Shown: positions 6,306-6,756 of the stretch, piece by piece
How the letters are laid out: every line of letters begins with the position of its first letter
Numbering within the stretch: position 1 is the first letter of the stretch
Source: Treponema sp.
Lineage (GTDB): Bacteria > Spirochaetota > Spirochaetia > Treponematales > Breznakiellaceae
Assembly: GCA_009786625.1 (NCBI GenBank)
Contig: WQRT01000025.1
Span: forward strand, 4,518 to 11,273
DNA length: 6,756 bases
Reading direction: 5' to 3'
Notes under the pieces: generated by a model
What the model saw: only the letters and a program-made list of their open reading frames with translations
What the model was told of the DNA's origin: nothing
Databases searched by the model: none
Made by a program: the position numbers and the translations under genes

Positions 6306-6429
6306 GGAGGCCGCACCTCACTGACGCGAAAGCGTCTGGGAGGAAAAGCGCACAGGATGTGCGCGACAGCGGCCGGAGGCGGGCTGGAAGGAGGCGGCAA
6401 GGAAGCCGCCGACTGGAAGCTTCGATTCC
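6293..6429 (+). other. GC-rich, highly self-complementary element with T-arm-derived ends (candidate structured RNA or mobile repeat)
   Basis: Positions 6301-6420 have 83 G or C out of 120, in an otherwise AT-rich gap. The element folds almost entirely into nested perfect helices. The outer pair is GGAATCGAA (6293-6301) with TTCGATTCC (6421-6429). Inside, GGCCGC (6309-6314) pairs with GCGGCC (6369-6374) and closes a three-way junction. One branch has CCTC (6316-6319) with GAGG (6340-6343) and GACGC/GCGTC (6323-6327, 6332-6336), capped by a GAAA tetraloop. The other has GCGCACA (6348-6354) with TGTGCGC (6358-6364). A further hairpin is GGCGGC (6393-6398) with GCCGCC (6405-6410). CTGGAAG occurs twice (6384-6390, 6413-6419). 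It matches no structured RNA family I can name. It could be a non-coding RNA on either strand, a palindromic dispersed repeat, or a recombination site folded as single-stranded DNA. Confidence 0.6.
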
Positions 6430-6442
6430 CCTAGGGGCTAGA
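6421..6442 (+). repeat. Direct repeat copy 2 of the tRNA-Glu 3' end, candidate attachment site
   Basis: A 22-base exact copy of 6218-6239, lying 203 bases downstream of it and 11 bases before the stop codon of the HicB gene. It is not part of a second tRNA: the sequence upstream contains no matching D arm, anticodon arm or 5' acceptor strand. It may mark the junction between a short inserted segment and a second, larger element extending past the right edge. Confidence 0.75.
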
Positions 6443-6453
6443 GTGATTGTTAT

Positions 6454-6756
6454 TTAAGATTGTTGAGCGATATGCAGATAATCTTTCAATCCCTGTTGTA
6501 ATATCTGCGAGAAAGGCGCGTTAGCTTTTTCTGCTTGATGGTTTAACCACGCTGGAATTGATAAGGTTTTTTTTATGGAACGGTTATCATTCTGACGGCG
6601 GTATTCATCTGTATCGGCGGCTACCATGCTAACAATCTGCTCCGGCGATTTACACATCTTGGCGATTTTTTTCTGACTTGATGCAGGGGGAATTTCTTCT
6701 CCTTGCATTTCGGCATCCCACAGCCACATTTCAATGGCATCCTGCGCCATAAAAAG
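6454..6756 (-). CDS. hicB: HicB-family antitoxin, C-terminal part (partial, open at right edge)
   Basis: HicB antitoxins neutralise the HicA mRNA-cleaving toxin and repress their own operon. The visible 100 codons begin in frame at the window edge (Leu-Phe, then MAQDAIEMWLWDAE), so the Met encoded at 6750 is an internal residue, not the start. AQDAIEMWL matches the helix that follows the HicB N-terminal RNase H-like fold, which is outside. SIKKTLSIPAWLNHQAEKAN and FSQILQQGLKDYL form a strand-helix-helix expected for a ribbon-helix-helix DNA-binding domain of the longer HicB type, ending IAQQS. The hicA partner is not in the window; it would lie beyond the right edge, upstream of hicB, its usual place. 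The gene lies immediately past the duplicated tRNA end, fitting accessory DNA. Confidence 0.85.
   Translation of the reverse strand, partial: LFMAQDAIEMWLWDAEMQGEEIPPASSQKKIAKMCKSPEQIVSMVAADTDEYRRQNDNRSIKKTLSIPAWLNHQAEKANAPFSQILQQGLKDYLHIAQQS

Noticed and set aside
6291..6434. A 47-codon open frame from ATG 6291 across the structured element, ending at TAG 6432-6434
   Set aside because: More than one frame of this GC-rich block is open on both strands, simply because stop codons are AT-rich. There is no Shine-Dalgarno sequence, the peptide is low-complexity (Gly/Ala/Arg-rich), and it ends inside the duplicated tRNA sequence. Base pairing explains the block better than coding.
6238..6470. Integron attC site, suggested by the folded palindrome next to a toxin-antitoxin gene
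   Set aside because: A GTTRRRY core occurs at 6249-6255 but there is no paired RYYYAAC at the other end, and the helices do not have the R''-L''/L'-R' layout. Duplication of a tRNA 3' end points to a different integration mechanism.

Overview
The window looks like spirochaete DNA, most probably a Treponema-like organism. The support is indirect: an EF-G paralogue of the spirochaete/mitochondrial recycling-factor type, a lipoprotein glycosidase next to a small outer-membrane beta-barrel protein, moderate GC with an AT-rich sigma70-style promoter, and no CCA encoded in the tRNA gene. No 16S rRNA or other taxonomic marker is present, so this is an inference.

Layout. (1) 1-950, plus strand: the C-terminal end of an unrecognised protein, then an RluA-family RNA pseudouridine synthase starting 2 bases after its stop. 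(2) 974-2167, minus strand: a NagZ-type glycoside hydrolase family 3 lipoprotein, convergent with the synthase. (3) 2168-2282: a divergent control region with a perfect 11-bp-arm inverted repeat. It carries a -35 box in each arm, one promoter firing left into the glycosidase and one right into the outer-membrane protein. (4) 2283-2870, plus strand: a small signal-peptide-bearing beta-barrel protein. (5) 2867-4909, minus strand: an EF-G paralogue whose stop codon shares the palindrome CTAG with the stop of the barrel protein. (6) 4910-4993: a second short divergent promoter region. (7) 4994-6160, plus strand: a 388-residue protein with a degenerate N-terminal and an intact C-terminal nucleoside diphosphate kinase domain. 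(8) 6166-6237: tRNA-Glu(CTC), only 5 bases after that gene. (9) 6238-6453: a gene-free stretch holding an AT-rich spacer, a GC-rich, strongly self-complementary element of about 137 bp, and a second copy of the tRNA 3' end. (10) 6454 to the right edge, minus strand: the C-terminal part of a HicB antitoxin, cut by the window end.

Positions 1-6237 look like stable chromosomal housekeeping DNA (RNA modification, cell-wall turnover, translation, nucleotide metabolism). The composition and gene type change just after tRNA-Glu. A 22-bp direct duplication of the tRNA 3' end, a palindromic structured element whose two ends both copy the T-arm, and a toxin-antitoxin gene are what the edge of an integrated element at a tRNA attachment site looks like. 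This is the least explained and most interesting part of the window.

Three genes (glycosidase, EF-G, NDK-like) have promoter-like -10 boxes almost touching their start codons and no Shine-Dalgarno sequence, while the barrel protein has a clear GGAGG. This suggests leaderless or near-leaderless mRNAs for several genes here.
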